Source: Litorivita pollutaquae
GTDB lineage: Bacteria; Pseudomonadota; Alphaproteobacteria; Rhodobacterales; Rhodobacteraceae
Length of the DNA stretch: 64,000 nt
Direction: 5' to 3'
NCBI RefSeq assembly: GCF_003205515.1
Contig: NZ_KZ826488.1
Location: 62,001-126,000, forward strand
The notes below the pieces were generated by a model. The model did not search any database, was not told the DNA's origin, and saw nothing but the letters and a program-made list of their open reading frames with translations. Of the stretch, positions 52,438 through 61,487 are shown piece after piece. Position 1 is the first letter of the stretch; every line of letters starts with the position of its first letter. The translations under genes and the position numbers were made by a program.

Positions 52438-52863
52438 TTATTTTTCGTCCTTCCACCCCAGAAGCAAATGCGTCTGAGAGGTCACGCCAGCGACTTTACC
52501 GTCGCCACGTGTCATCGTGACCTGCAGCACCAGCGTCGTGCGCCCGACATGCAACGGAACGCTATGCGCGACCAGCGTATCGCCGACGTGCACCGGGCGC
52601 ATGAAATTTGTCTTGGCCTCGACGGTGGTGTTTGAAAATTCGGCCGCGCTGTTGATAAAGGCCAATGTGCCCGCCGCCGTATCGGATAGCGTCATCAATG
52701 CCCCACCATGCAAGACGCCGTTGCGATTCGACATTTCGGGCGTGACCGTCATGTGGCAGATCACTTCCTCGGGGGTGCAGCGCACAACCTCGATGCCCAG
52801 AAGATTTGAGAAATTCGAAGGTGCCGGCATGTCTTCGAGGCTGCGTGTCGTTGGGCGCGCCAT
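52438..52863 (-). CDS. PaaI-family hot-dog thioesterase
   Basis: 141 residues from ATG 52863. The hot-dog signature VTPEMSNRNGVLHGGALMTLSDTAAGTLAF contains the PaaI-type N-x-x-G-x-x-H-G-G motif and the catalytic Asp of LSDTA; VEAKTNFMRPVHVGDTLVA follows. Hydrolyses acyl-CoA, which in a degradation operon can rescue trapped CoA. It sits directly after the acyl-CoA dehydrogenase gene. Confidence 0.87.
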   Translation of the reverse strand: MARPTTRSLEDMPAPSNFSNLLGIEVVRCTPEEVICHMTVTPEMSNRNGVLHGGALMTLSDTAAGTLAFINSAAEFSNTTVEAKTNFMRPVHVGDTLVAHSVPLHVGRTTLVLQVTMTRGDGKVAGVTSQTHLLLGWKDEK

Positions 52864-52865
52864 GA

Positions 52866-54032
52866 TCAACCCGCCCTTTGCGCCAAGGTGCGGCGCGCGA
52901 TGACAAGCTGTTGGATCTGACTCGTCCCTTCGTAAATTCGCAGCAACCGGATATCGCGGTACAGCCGTTCGATATCATATTCGGCCATATATCCGGCGCC
53001 GCCGTGCACCTGCAACGCGCGGTCTGCGATACGGCCCGCCGCCTCGGTGCAAAAATATTTGGTGCAGGAGGCCTCAAGAATGGCCTTCCCATCGCGGTCA
53101 AAGGTTTCTGCCGTGGCGCGCACCAATGCACGGGCCGCATGGAGGTCCGCCTGACAATCGGCCAAGAGGCCCTGTACCAATTGGTGTTCACCAATCGGTT
53201 TGCCGAACTGCTTGCGCTCCAATGCATAGTCGGTGGCGATGTCCAACATGCGCTGGCTTTGGCCAACGGCCATGGCGCCAACATGAATGCGTCCGCGGTC
53301 CAGCACCTTCATCGCGGTCCGGAACCCCAGATTCAATCGTTCGGGGCCGCCAAGGATTGCGGTTTCTGGCACACGAACGTCTTCGAAAATCACATCCGAA
53401 GTTTTGGTCCCGCGCTGACCCAACTTGCGGTCCGGTGTGGCGACGGTGATGCCGGGGGTGTCCGCCGGAACGATGAAGGCCGAAACACCCTCTGCGCCGG
53501 GCGTATCGGGATCGGTGCGCGCAAAGACGGTAAAGACTCCGGCCCGCACCGCGTTGGTGATATATCGCTTGGTCCCGTTGATGATAAAATCCGACCCGTC
53601 ACGGCGGGCCGAGGTGCGAATGCCGCCTGCATCCGAGCCGTTATCAGGTTCCGTCAGAGCAAAAGATGCGATGATATCGCCGCTCGCAACACCCGGCAGC
53701 CATTGTTGTTTCTGCTCAAGGGTGCCGTCCATCACGATCCCTTGCGAGCCGATGCCAACATTGGTGCCAATCAAAGAGCGAAAGGTCAGCGAGGCATAGC
53801 ATAGCGTTTCGATCAGCCGTGCTTCTTGCGGAACATTGATGCCGATGCCACCGAAGTCTTCGGGGGTGGACAGGCCGAAGAGGCCCATTTCCTTCATCTC
53901 GGCGACGATTTCTTCGGGAATATCGTCTTCGTCTTCAACGCGGCGTTCCGCCGGGATCAGACGTTCACGGGCGAAGCGGTCGACGGTTGTCACAAGCTGC
54001 TCGAAAACGTCACTGTCCACACCTGTTGCCAT
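52866..54032 (-). CDS. acyl-CoA dehydrogenase (IclR operon)
   Basis: 388 residues, standard length. Motifs: GDIIASFALTEPDNGSDAGGIRTSA (near 122), DFIINGTKRYITNAVRAGVFTVFART (near 150), KLGQRGTKTSDVIFEDVRVPE (near 205), ALERKQFGKPIGEHQLVQGLLADCQ (near 272) and VHGGAGYMAEYDIERLYRDIRLLRIYEGTSQIQQLVIAR (near 345), where the IYEGTSQIQ signature holds the usual catalytic Glu. First gene of the minus-strand operon under the IclR regulator. Confidence 0.92.
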   Translation of the reverse strand: MATGVDSDVFEQLVTTVDRFARERLIPAERRVEDEDDIPEEIVAEMKEMGLFGLSTPEDFGGIGINVPQEARLIETLCYASLTFRSLIGTNVGIGSQGIVMDGTLEQKQQWLPGVASGDIIASFALTEPDNGSDAGGIRTSARRDGSDFIINGTKRYITNAVRAGVFTVFARTDPDTPGAEGVSAFIVPADTPGITVATPDRKLGQRGTKTSDVIFEDVRVPETAILGGPERLNLGFRTAMKVLDRGRIHVGAMAVGQSQRMLDIATDYALERKQFGKPIGEHQLVQGLLADCQADLHAARALVRATAETFDRDGKAILEASCTKYFCTEAAGRIADRALQVHGGAGYMAEYDIERLYRDIRLLRIYEGTSQIQQLVIARRTLAQRAG

Positions 54033-54079
54033 TCTGGTTGTCTCCTCAAACCTACGTCAGATGTCACTTGAGGTATCAG

Positions 54080-54121
54080 GAATATTCTGTATAGTAAATG
54101 CAATTCTATCAGGGGAATATT
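54080..54121. promoter_or_regulatory. putative IclR operator region
   Basis: The 8-bp palindrome GAATATTC (54080-54087) is followed 25 bp later by GGAATATTG (54113-54121), two related half-sites in the short gap between the divergent dehydrogenase and IclR genes. IclR proteins commonly bind such AT-rich dyads; the assignment is inferred from position. Confidence 0.4.
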
Positions 54122-54922
54122 GTGACGATCGAAGCGAGTCAGAAACTTGTGCCTGCGGTGCAAAATGCCATACGCATCCTGCGGCTTCTGGCTGCGGCGG
54201 GCCGTCCGATGGGGGCGACGCAGATTGCGCGCGAAACCGGTTTGAATGTGTCTTCGGCCTTTAACATTTTACGCACCTTGCACAACGAAGGCCTTCTCGG
54301 TTTTGATCCTGACACCAAAACCTACACAGTGGGGATGGGGCTTATGGAATTCGCCGCGCCGCTTTTGGGCGCGAATCCGTTTGATCTTATCCGGCCAACG
54401 ATGACGGCCCTTGCGCAGGAATATGAGGTGGTGATTGGCCTTTGGCAGATCACGTCAAACCAACGCGTTGTGTTGATTGACCGTTTTACGGCGCCCAATA
54501 TCGTGCAGGCGGCTATCGCGCGCAACAGTCGCCTGCCGGTATTTGCGGGAGCGATCGGGCGTTGTTATGCGGCGGCGGTGGGACTTGATAAGGCCGCCAC
54601 ACAAGAGGGTTACGCAACTGTACGTTGGCAGGACGAACCGGGTTTCGATAATTACTGGCGCGATGTGGTCGCCGCGCGCGAAACCGGGACGGCGCAGGAT
54701 CGCGGCCAATTGTTCAGGGGGCTTGATGTCGTGGCGGCGCTGGCTCGCGATGCCGGCGGTGTGCCGCAGATCGGCATGAGCAGCATCAGCATCGCCGGCC
54801 AGCATGATGATGATAGCCTGAAACGCGTGGCGGCGGCTTTGGCCGAGGCAGGACAACAGATCGAACGCGGTGTGTTTTGTCGATCCGCCAAGGGCGCGCA
54901 AAAATCTACGTCAGCGGATTAG
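54122..54922 (+). CDS. IclR-family transcriptional regulator
   Basis: 266 residues from a GTG at 54122, preferred because AGGGGA lies five bases upstream; the ATG at 54098 would lie inside the putative operator. The N-terminal winged helix is AVQNAIRILRLLAAAGRPMGATQIARETGLNVSSAFNILRTLHNEGLL (about 13-60), followed by the GAF-like effector domain with LPVFAGAIGRCYAAAVG and FDNYWRDVVAARETGTAQDRGQ. Divergent from the seven-gene acyl-CoA operon it probably controls. Confidence 0.88.
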   Translation: MTIEASQKLVPAVQNAIRILRLLAAAGRPMGATQIARETGLNVSSAFNILRTLHNEGLLGFDPDTKTYTVGMGLMEFAAPLLGANPFDLIRPTMTALAQEYEVVIGLWQITSNQRVVLIDRFTAPNIVQAAIARNSRLPVFAGAIGRCYAAAVGLDKAATQEGYATVRWQDEPGFDNYWRDVVAARETGTAQDRGQLFRGLDVVAALARDAGGVPQIGMSSISIAGQHDDDSLKRVAAALAEAGQQIERGVFCRSAKGAQKSTSAD

Positions 54923-55112
54923 CGACAAAGGCCTGTCCGAAAGGGCACCTTCGGCATGTGGCATGATGTGGCACGGCGCGCCTTAGGCGCACCCTGCGGT
55001 GACGGAGCTGTCCAATGAGGACCGACCCCCTCTTCGATCAGCCTTGGCGAGGGCGGGCGCAAGATGTCTCCCATCACTGGAACGTCTCACACCAGCCCTC
55101 TGCCGGGTCTGG

Positions 55113-56279
55113 TCACATGCGCTTGGCGACTTCTTCGAGCATCACCTCCGAGGCACCGCCGCCGATCGCTTGCACGCGGGCGTCGCGCGACATGCGTTCA
55201 ACGGGGGTTTCGCGCATATAGCCCATGCCGCCGTGGAACTGCACACAATCATAAAGCACAGAGTTCACCAGCTCGCCGCAATAGGCTTTGACCATCGAAA
55301 CTTCTTTCACGCAATCGCGGCCCGCAGCGTCCAGACCGGCGGCCTGATAAACCAACTGACGACCTGCGGCGATGCGGGTCTGGCAATCGGCCAACCGCTG
55401 ACGGATCGCCTGTTTGTCCCAAAGCACGCCGCCAAAGGCTTTGCGTTGCTTGACGTAATCCACCGTCATGTCGAGGGCGATTTGCGATTCAGCGCAGGCC
55501 ATCGCGCCCAGAACGATGCGTTCGTTCTGGAAGTTTTTCATCACCGAGTAGAAGCCTTTGTTGACCTCACCCAGCACGTTTTCGGCAGGAACGCGGACAT
55601 CTTCAAAGATCAGCTCGGCGGTGTCCGAGCACAGCCAGCCGGTCTTGTTCAACGCGCGCCCAACCGAGAAACCCGGCGTGCCCTTTTCCACCGCGAACAT
55701 GGTGATCCCGCGCGATCCTTTGGCATCGGGGTCGGTTTTGGCCCCGACGAAATAGATGTCGCCATGCACGCCGTTGGTGATGAACATCTTGGTGCCGTTC
55801 AGCACCCAATCCGATCCATCCTGCACCGCGCGGGTGCGCATACCGGCCACGTCCGATCCGGCGCCCGGTTCGGTCACCGCAACGGCGGCGATCTTTTCGC
55901 CCGAGACGATCGAGGGCATCCAGCGGGCTTTTTGTTCCGGCGTTCCGGCGTTTTCAAGATGTGGCGAGGCCATGTCGGTATGCACCAAAACCGTGGCCGC
56001 GAAACCGCCAAAGGTGGAGCGCCCGACCTCTTCGGCCAGAACCACGCTGGACATCACGTTCAATCCTGCGCCGCCATATTTTTCGTCATAGCGCATGCCC
56101 AAAACGCCCAAATCGCCCATCTGGCGCAGCACGTCGCGGGGCACCATGCCGGTTTCTTCCCATGCGTCGGCCTTGGCCGTCACTTCGGTGGCGATGAACC
56201 GGCGCAGCTGGTCGCGGATCATGTCGAGGTCTTCGTTGAACGGGCCGTTGGCCGCAGTGATCGTGTCTTGTTTGGTCAT
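55113..56279 (-). CDS. acyl-CoA dehydrogenase (carboxylase operon)
   Basis: 388 residues from ATG 56279 (ATGA overlap with the carboxylase gene). Motifs: EKIAAVAVTEPGAGSDVAGMRTRAV, WVLNGTKMFITNGVHGDIYFVGAKT, TAELIFEDVRVPAENVLGE and the C-terminal FHGGMGYMRETPVERMSRDARVQAIGGGASEVMLEEVAKRM. It ends in IGGGASEVM, the variant ending found in many short/branched-chain dehydrogenases. It would make the 2-enoyl-CoA that the neighbouring carboxylase uses. Last gene of the TetR-carboxylase operon. Confidence 0.9.
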   Translation of the reverse strand: MTKQDTITAANGPFNEDLDMIRDQLRRFIATEVTAKADAWEETGMVPRDVLRQMGDLGVLGMRYDEKYGGAGLNVMSSVVLAEEVGRSTFGGFAATVLVHTDMASPHLENAGTPEQKARWMPSIVSGEKIAAVAVTEPGAGSDVAGMRTRAVQDGSDWVLNGTKMFITNGVHGDIYFVGAKTDPDAKGSRGITMFAVEKGTPGFSVGRALNKTGWLCSDTAELIFEDVRVPAENVLGEVNKGFYSVMKNFQNERIVLGAMACAESQIALDMTVDYVKQRKAFGGVLWDKQAIRQRLADCQTRIAAGRQLVYQAAGLDAAGRDCVKEVSMVKAYCGELVNSVLYDCVQFHGGMGYMRETPVERMSRDARVQAIGGGASEVMLEEVAKRM

Positions 56280-58279
56280 GTTTCTTCCTCCGGGTCGAGT
56301 TTGACAAGTGGGGCGTGCCCGGCGACGGTATCGCCTGGCGCGCAATAAATTTCGGTCACCACGCCCGCAATCGGCGCGGGCAGGCTTTGCAAGAGCTTCA
56401 TCGCCTCAAGGACCACCAGCGTATCACCGGCGGCAACGCGGTCGCCGGGCGCGACACGCACTTCGGCCACGGCGCCGGGCATCGGCGCCGTCAATAGGTC
56501 GGCGCCGCCCGATCCGCCGCTGGCGCGGGCAAGGTGCTGATCTTCCAGAACGCGCAGGTCTGTCACGCGCATACCGCCAGACGTTTGTAAATGCACCCGC
56601 CAACAATTGCCACTGCGCTCGATATGGGCCACGCGCGAAAAGGGAACGCCGTCGATGCGCCCACTCAAACGGTCACCGGTCAAGGCACCGGCCTCGGTTG
56701 TGGTGCTCTGTCCGTCTGGCAATGTGGCCGTCAGCCCCGCTCCGGCTTCGGTCACGCGGATCGGATCATCCTCGGATGTGGTCCAATAGGACGCCGCGCC
56801 GGGCCGTCCCGCAGGGGCTGTGAGCCGCCAAGATCCAAGGCTTTCCCAAGGCGATGCGCCCGCCGGCGTCAAATGCAGATGCAGCGCCATGGCCGCGAGG
56901 CCGGCGTCTTCGGCTTCGGGCGCGGGTTCGGCCCATCCATCGGGGAACAATTCGGCAAGGCCCGAGGTATGATGCCGGAAGGCCTGAAAATCAGGATGGT
57001 TCAACAGCGCCCGCTGATAAGACAGGTTCAGCCCGACGCCGCCCACCGCAAAGGCATCAATCGCGGTAATGGCCTGACGGATTGCCCCTGCCCTGTCCGG
57101 CGCATGGATGATCAATTTGGCCAACATCGAATCGTAATGGTGGCCGACGATTGACCCTGCCGCGACGCCGCTATCGAGCCGCACGCCAGCGGGCGGGGCC
57201 CAAAGGGTGATCTCGCCGGTTTCGGGGCGGAAATTTTCGGCGGGGTTTTCGGCGGCGATGCGCACTTCGATGGCGTGGCCGTTAAACTGCACATCCGATT
57301 GCGCCAGCGTCAGGGCCTCGCCCCGTGCGATACGCAATTGCCATTCGACCAGATCGATGCCGGTGATGGCCTCGGTCACGGGGTGTTCCACCTGCAGGCG
57401 GGTGTTCATTTCGAGAAAATAGTATTCCCCGCGCGCCGGATCATAAAGGTATTCCACCGTTCCTGCCGAGCGATAGCCAATGGATTGCGCCAATCGCACC
57501 GCCGCTGCACGCATGTCATCGCGCACCGCGTCGGGCAGGTCGGCGGCCGGGGCCTCTTCGATCAACTTTTGATGGTTGCGTTGAAGCGAACAGTCGCGAT
57601 CGCCCAGATGCAGCGCATTGCCGTGGCTGTCGCCCAGAACCTGCACCTCAACATGGCGCGCGCGCGGTGCATAGCGTTCAAGGAACACCGCCGCATCGCC
57701 AAAGGCGCCTTTGGCCTCGGCCCGCGCCGAGGTGATGGCCTCGGGTGCCTCGGCCAGATCGGTGACAAGGCGCATGCCGCGCCCGCCGCCGCCCGCGCTG
57801 GCCTTGACCAGAAGCGGCACGCCAAGCGCCTGCGCCTCGTCCAGCAAGCGCGCGTCGGACTGATCCGCACCGCGATAGCCGGGCAGCACGGGCACGCCGG
57901 CTTCTTCGGCGGCGGCCTTGGCCTCGATCTTCGATCCCATCATGGCAATCGCGTCCGCGTCCGGCCCGATGAAGACAAGCCCCGCCGCCTCGATCGCAGC
58001 GGCAAAACCGGCGTTTTCGGACAAGAAGCCATAGCCGGGATGCACCGCGCCTGCGCCTGTCGCGCGGGCGGCCTCCAAAATGGCCTCGACGTTCAGATAG
58101 CTCTCCGCTGGTGCGGCCCCGCCGATGCAGACGGCGTGATCGGCTTCGGCCACAAAGGGCGCGTCGCGGTCGGCCTCGGAAAAGACCGCGACCGTTTCCA
58201 GCCCCAATTTGCGACACCCGCGTTGGATGCGCAGTGCGATTTCGCCCCGGTTGGCGATCAGGATACGGGTAAAATTCAT
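56276..58279 (-). CDS. acyl-CoA carboxylase alpha subunit (biotin carboxylase plus biotin carrier)
   Basis: 667 residues from ATG 58279 (ATGA with the hydratase gene). Biotin carboxylase domain at the N terminus (TRILIANRGEIALRIQRGCRKLG; ATP-grasp loop LVKASAGGGGRGMRLV near 160; EMNTRLQVEHPVTE near 285), a linker/BT domain, and a biotinyl domain at the C terminus with VVLEAMKLLQSLPAPIAG, Lys 628 being the biotin site. The residue after the Lys is Leu rather than the usual Met. Carboxylates biotin for transfer to an acyl-CoA by the beta subunit. Size and domain order are those of MCC/GCC-type alpha subunits. Confidence 0.92.
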   Translation of the reverse strand: MNFTRILIANRGEIALRIQRGCRKLGLETVAVFSEADRDAPFVAEADHAVCIGGAAPAESYLNVEAILEAARATGAGAVHPGYGFLSENAGFAAAIEAAGLVFIGPDADAIAMMGSKIEAKAAAEEAGVPVLPGYRGADQSDARLLDEAQALGVPLLVKASAGGGGRGMRLVTDLAEAPEAITSARAEAKGAFGDAAVFLERYAPRARHVEVQVLGDSHGNALHLGDRDCSLQRNHQKLIEEAPAADLPDAVRDDMRAAAVRLAQSIGYRSAGTVEYLYDPARGEYYFLEMNTRLQVEHPVTEAITGIDLVEWQLRIARGEALTLAQSDVQFNGHAIEVRIAAENPAENFRPETGEITLWAPPAGVRLDSGVAAGSIVGHHYDSMLAKLIIHAPDRAGAIRQAITAIDAFAVGGVGLNLSYQRALLNHPDFQAFRHHTSGLAELFPDGWAEPAPEAEDAGLAAMALHLHLTPAGASPWESLGSWRLTAPAGRPGAASYWTTSEDDPIRVTEAGAGLTATLPDGQSTTTEAGALTGDRLSGRIDGVPFSRVAHIERSGNCWRVHLQTSGGMRVTDLRVLEDQHLARASGGSGGADLLTAPMPGAVAEVRVAPGDRVAAGDTLVVLEAMKLLQSLPAPIAGVVTEIYCAPGDTVAGHAPLVKLDPEEET

Positions 58280-59070
58280 TTCACGCGCCATGACGGGATG
58301 CTTTTGTTGAGGAAGCTGCCAATGCCTTCGATGCCTTCTTCGGTTTCCCAAGCGTCGGCCAGACGGTCGGCGGTGTAGATCATGTTGGTTTCCAAATCGT
58401 GCGCCGCGACATAGGCGATCAACGCCTTGGTGTCGGCGACAGCGCCCGGCGCGGCTTGCAGGTGATCATGCACGACACGCTCAACGGCTGCGTCCAGATC
58501 ATCGGCTTTTACGACTTCGGTCAGCAAACCGATCCGTTCGGCGCGCGTGCTGTCGAACAACGCCCCCGACAGCATGGTTTCGCGCGAATGCACCTTGCCG
58601 ATGCGGGCCACGACATAGGGCGAGATATTCGCGGGCAAGAGGCCCAGTTTTACCTCGGTCAGGCCAAAGCGCGATCCCTCGGCCCCGATGGTGTAATCGC
58701 AGACCGAAATCATGCCGACGCCGCCGCCATAGGCCGGGCCGTTGATCCGCCCGATCAGCGGCTTGGGCAGGGTATCAAGCCGGCGCAGCAAATGCGCCAG
58801 CGTGGCGCTTTGGTCGACCCGCTCGGCGCGGGTTTTGTCGATGTTGGAGGAGAACCAGTTGAAATCCCCACCGGCGCAGAAGCTTTTGCCGTTACCGGTC
58901 AAAATCACGATGCGCACGGCATCATCCGCAGCCAGCTTTTCGGCCACGTCGTATAGCTCGGCAATCAGCGTGCCGTTCAAGGCATTGTGTTTGTCCGGCC
59001 GGTTCAAGGTTACGGTGGCGACGCCGCGCGCGTCGGTTTCAAGCAGGATGGTTTCGTAAGTGGTTGTCAT
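58276..59070 (-). CDS. enoyl-CoA hydratase (methylglutaconyl-CoA-hydratase-like position)
   Basis: 264 residues from ATG 59070. Crotonase motifs: SFCAGGDFNWFSSNID (near 68), INGPAYGGGVGMISVCDYTIGAEGSRFGLTEVKLGLLPANISPYVVARIG (near 108-157), including the catalytic Glu region LTEVKLGLLP. It lies between the two carboxylase subunits, the same place held by the glutaconyl-CoA hydratases LiuC and AtuE in leucine and acyclic-terpene pathways (established order), so it probably hydrates the carboxylated product. Confidence 0.9.
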   Translation of the reverse strand: MTTTYETILLETDARGVATVTLNRPDKHNALNGTLIAELYDVAEKLAADDAVRIVILTGNGKSFCAGGDFNWFSSNIDKTRAERVDQSATLAHLLRRLDTLPKPLIGRINGPAYGGGVGMISVCDYTIGAEGSRFGLTEVKLGLLPANISPYVVARIGKVHSRETMLSGALFDSTRAERIGLLTEVVKADDLDAAVERVVHDHLQAAPGAVADTKALIAYVAAHDLETNMIYTADRLADAWETEEGIEGIGSFLNKSIPSWRVK

Positions 59071-59080
59071 GGTATTGGCC

Positions 59081-60679
59081 TCACATTCTGAAGACGGGCG
59101 TGTGGCGCCCTGCCTCGGGCACCGAAGAAACAATGGCCAGACATAGGCCAAGAATATCGCGGGTCTGACCCGGTTCGATCAACCCGTCATCCCAAAGCCG
59201 CGAAGTGGCGTAATAGGGATCGGACTGTTCGCCATATTGGGCGCGGACCTGCGCCTCGATCTGCTCCATGTCGGCTTGCATTTTGTCTTCATCGCCGCCC
59301 TTTTGGCGGCGCAGTTCCAACATCACGTTGCTGGCAATGTCGGCGGACATGGTGGCCAGCTCTGCCGTCGGCCATGCAAAGAGGAAATTCGGCGCAAAGC
59401 CGCGTCCGCACATGCCGTAATTGCCGGCCCCGTAAGAGCCGCCCAAAAGCACCGACAGGCGCGGCACTTTGGCCACTGACATGGCATAGACCAATTTGGC
59501 GCTGTCTTTGGCGATGCCGCCGCGTTCGGCCTCGGTTCCGACCATGAAGCCGGAAATATTGTGCAGGAACAAAAGCGGGATGTTGCGTTGATCGCACATC
59601 GAGACGAATTGCGCGCCCTTGAGGGCGCTGTCGGACAAAAGCGCGCCGTTATTGGCAAGGATGCCGACGCGGAAGCCGTGGATGCGCGCCGTGCCACAGA
59701 CCAGCGTTTCACCCCAGCCGGGCTTGAACTCGCGGAACTCGCCCGCGTCGATCATGCGCAGCAGAACCTCACGCATGTCATAGGGTTCCTTGCGGTCGGC
59801 GCTGATCACGCCAAGCAGCTCTTCGGGATCATGTGCGGGCGCTTCGGGGGCGGCGTCGGGCTGCATCGGGCGCGATTGGCCCAATTCGGCCACGATGTCG
59901 CGCATCAAAGCCAGCGCGTGATGCTCGTCCTCGGCCAGATGGTCGGACACGCCGGAGACGCGCGTGTGCATTTCGGCCCCGCCCAACGTTTCGCCATCAA
60001 CCTCTTCGTTGATCGCCACCTTGACGATCGACGGCCCGCCCAGATGGATCCGCGCATTGCCGCGCACCATGATGACCTCGTCCGACAGCGCGGGAATATA
60101 GGCCCCGCCCGCTGTGCAGCCGCCGAAAACGGCGGAGATCTGCGGCAAGCCGCTGGCCGACATATTGGTTTGACGATAAAAGGAATTGCCGAAATGGCGG
60201 GCGTCGGGAAAAACCCGATCCTGTTCGGGCAAAAAGGCACCGCCGCAATCCACCAGATACAGGCAGGGCAACCGGTTTTCCGCCGCAATCTCTTGCGCGC
60301 GGATGTGTTTTTGCACCGTCTCGTGATAAAAAGAGCCGCCCTTGACCGTCGCATCATTGGCGATCACCACGCAGGGCAGACCATGCACGATGCCGATGCC
60401 GGTCACGATCCCCGACCCGGGAACCTCGCCGCCATATTGGCCATAGGCGGCCAGCGATGACAGCTCCATAAATGCGGTGCCCGGATCTACCAAAAGGTCG
60501 ATCCGTTCGCGCACAAGAAGCTTGCCGCGTTTGCGGTGCCGCTCAACCATGTCAGGGCGTCCGCCCGATGCGACATCGGCAATCCGTGCGCGCAATGTCT
60601 CGACGCGTTCGCTTTGCGCCGCGTGGTTGCGGGTATAGGTTTCGGATGCGGTCATCACCGCCGTTTCAAGTCGTGCCAT
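59081..60679 (-). CDS. acyl-CoA carboxylase beta subunit (carboxyltransferase)
   Basis: 532 residues with the two crotonase-like carboxyltransferase halves: RGKLLVRERIDLLVDPGTAFMELSSLA near 48, GGAFLPEQDRVFPDARHFGNSFYRQTNMSASGLPQISAVFGGCTAGGAYIPALSDEVIMVRGNARIHLGGPSIVKVAINEE near 165-245, then FMVGTEAERGGIAKDSAKL and SYGAGNYGMCGRGFAPNFLFAWP. The family is that of MCC-beta, GCC-beta and mycobacterial AccD. Where MCC normally reads GTIFLGGPPLVKAATGE this protein has ARIHLGGPSIVKVAINE (comparison from memory), so the substrate may not be 3-methylcrotonyl-CoA. Confidence 0.9.
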   Translation of the reverse strand: MARLETAVMTASETYTRNHAAQSERVETLRARIADVASGGRPDMVERHRKRGKLLVRERIDLLVDPGTAFMELSSLAAYGQYGGEVPGSGIVTGIGIVHGLPCVVIANDATVKGGSFYHETVQKHIRAQEIAAENRLPCLYLVDCGGAFLPEQDRVFPDARHFGNSFYRQTNMSASGLPQISAVFGGCTAGGAYIPALSDEVIMVRGNARIHLGGPSIVKVAINEEVDGETLGGAEMHTRVSGVSDHLAEDEHHALALMRDIVAELGQSRPMQPDAAPEAPAHDPEELLGVISADRKEPYDMREVLLRMIDAGEFREFKPGWGETLVCGTARIHGFRVGILANNGALLSDSALKGAQFVSMCDQRNIPLLFLHNISGFMVGTEAERGGIAKDSAKLVYAMSVAKVPRLSVLLGGSYGAGNYGMCGRGFAPNFLFAWPTAELATMSADIASNVMLELRRQKGGDEDKMQADMEQIEAQVRAQYGEQSDPYYATSRLWDDGLIEPGQTRDILGLCLAIVSSVPEAGRHTPVFRM

Positions 60680-60682
60680 GTA

Positions 60683-61312
60683 TCAGCTATCCTGTCTTTC
60701 TAGTATCCCGTTGAGAAACACATCGGCATAGGTGCGCGACAGTGCCTCGGCACTGCCCCGGTCCGGGTCAAACCAGTCGAGCGTTGCATTAAGTGCGCCA
60801 ATCAACATCAGGCGCAGGCGGCGAATGTCGACATCGGGTTTAAGCGCGCCGCGCTCTTGAAGTCGGGACAGTAAGGCATCCCATTCAGCCTCATAAGCGC
60901 GGCGTGTGGGGAGGTTGGCGTCCCGGACGGATTGTGGCACCTGCCCGAAAATACGCACATTGGCCGAGGTATAATCGCTCACGTCAAGAAGCGCGCGCAG
61001 ATGCGTCCCGATTGCAGCCCGCAAGATCGTTTCCGCGTCGGTGCCTTCGGGCAGCGCCGAAACAGCTTGGCGCATTTTCTCGTGAACGACCTGAATGCCG
61101 ACATCCAAAATGGCCACTACGATTTCGTCCTTGGAACCGAAATGGTAGTATATGCTGCCCGCCTTGATCCCCGCCGCATCAGCAATTTTTCGCAGCGATA
61201 CGGAGCCGTAGCCTTGTTCGCGAAAAAGCCGCGCCGCGACGTCCAAAACGCCTTCTCGCCCGACGGGATTGCGCGGTGCGTCTTTAACCTTGCTCACTGT
61301 GCCATCTGCCAT
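60683..61312 (-). CDS. TetR/AcrR-family regulator
   Basis: 209 residues. The N-terminal HTH is complete: ILDV-like VLDVAARLFREQGYGSVSLRKIADAAGIKAGSIYYHFGSKDEIV (about 22-66). The ligand-binding part (about 75-205) is helical with ARG-rich ends, like regulators that sense acyl-CoA. It is the first gene of the carboxylase operon, 3 bases before the beta-subunit gene. The dyad CTAACACCTGTTAG lies 26-39 bp upstream and recurs before three other operons in the window, which fits an autoregulated pathway repressor. Confidence 0.9.
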   Translation of the reverse strand: MADGTVSKVKDAPRNPVGREGVLDVAARLFREQGYGSVSLRKIADAAGIKAGSIYYHFGSKDEIVVAILDVGIQVVHEKMRQAVSALPEGTDAETILRAAIGTHLRALLDVSDYTSANVRIFGQVPQSVRDANLPTRRAYEAEWDALLSRLQERGALKPDVDIRRLRLMLIGALNATLDWFDPDRGSAEALSRTYADVFLNGILERQDS

Positions 61313-61337
61313 GGAGTCTCTTCCGGCGCTTCCCTAC

Positions 61338-61373
61338 CTAACACCTGTTAGCTTGACAGCAGAGGCGAGTCAA
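61338..61373 (-). promoter_or_regulatory. TetR-type operator and promoter upstream of tetR
   Basis: Dyad CTAACACCTGTTAG (61338-61351), perfect 6-bp arms with two central bases. On the minus strand TTGACT (61368-61373) is a fair -35; the -10 17 bp further (TAACAG, 61345-61350) is weak and lies within the dyad. Confidence 0.6.
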
Positions 61374-61402
61374 TCGCCCAAACCTGTTGAGATGAGCTTT
61401 GC

Positions 61403-61441
61403 CAAAAAGAAATCCGGGCAACCTGTTATGGCTGCCCGGAT
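61403..61441 (-). terminator. rho-independent terminator of the thiolase-SDR operon
   Basis: On the minus strand, ATCCGGGCA (rc of 61433-61441) pairs perfectly with TGCCCGGAT (rc of 61412-61420) across a 12-base loop, and is followed by TTTCTTTTT. It lies 47 bp after the SDR stop codon, so it ends that operon before the tetR promoter. Confidence 0.8.
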
Positions 61442-61487
61442 GTGTATCGCCGACCAAGGTCGGAGTGCGCGATAAAAGTCGCGCGGA

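Noticed and set aside
55113-61312. Calling the carboxylase operon liuABCD outright
   Set aside because: Gene order fits, but the regulator is TetR, there is no HMG-CoA lyase in the window, and the beta-subunit pocket region departs from the MCC pattern, so gene symbols were withheld.
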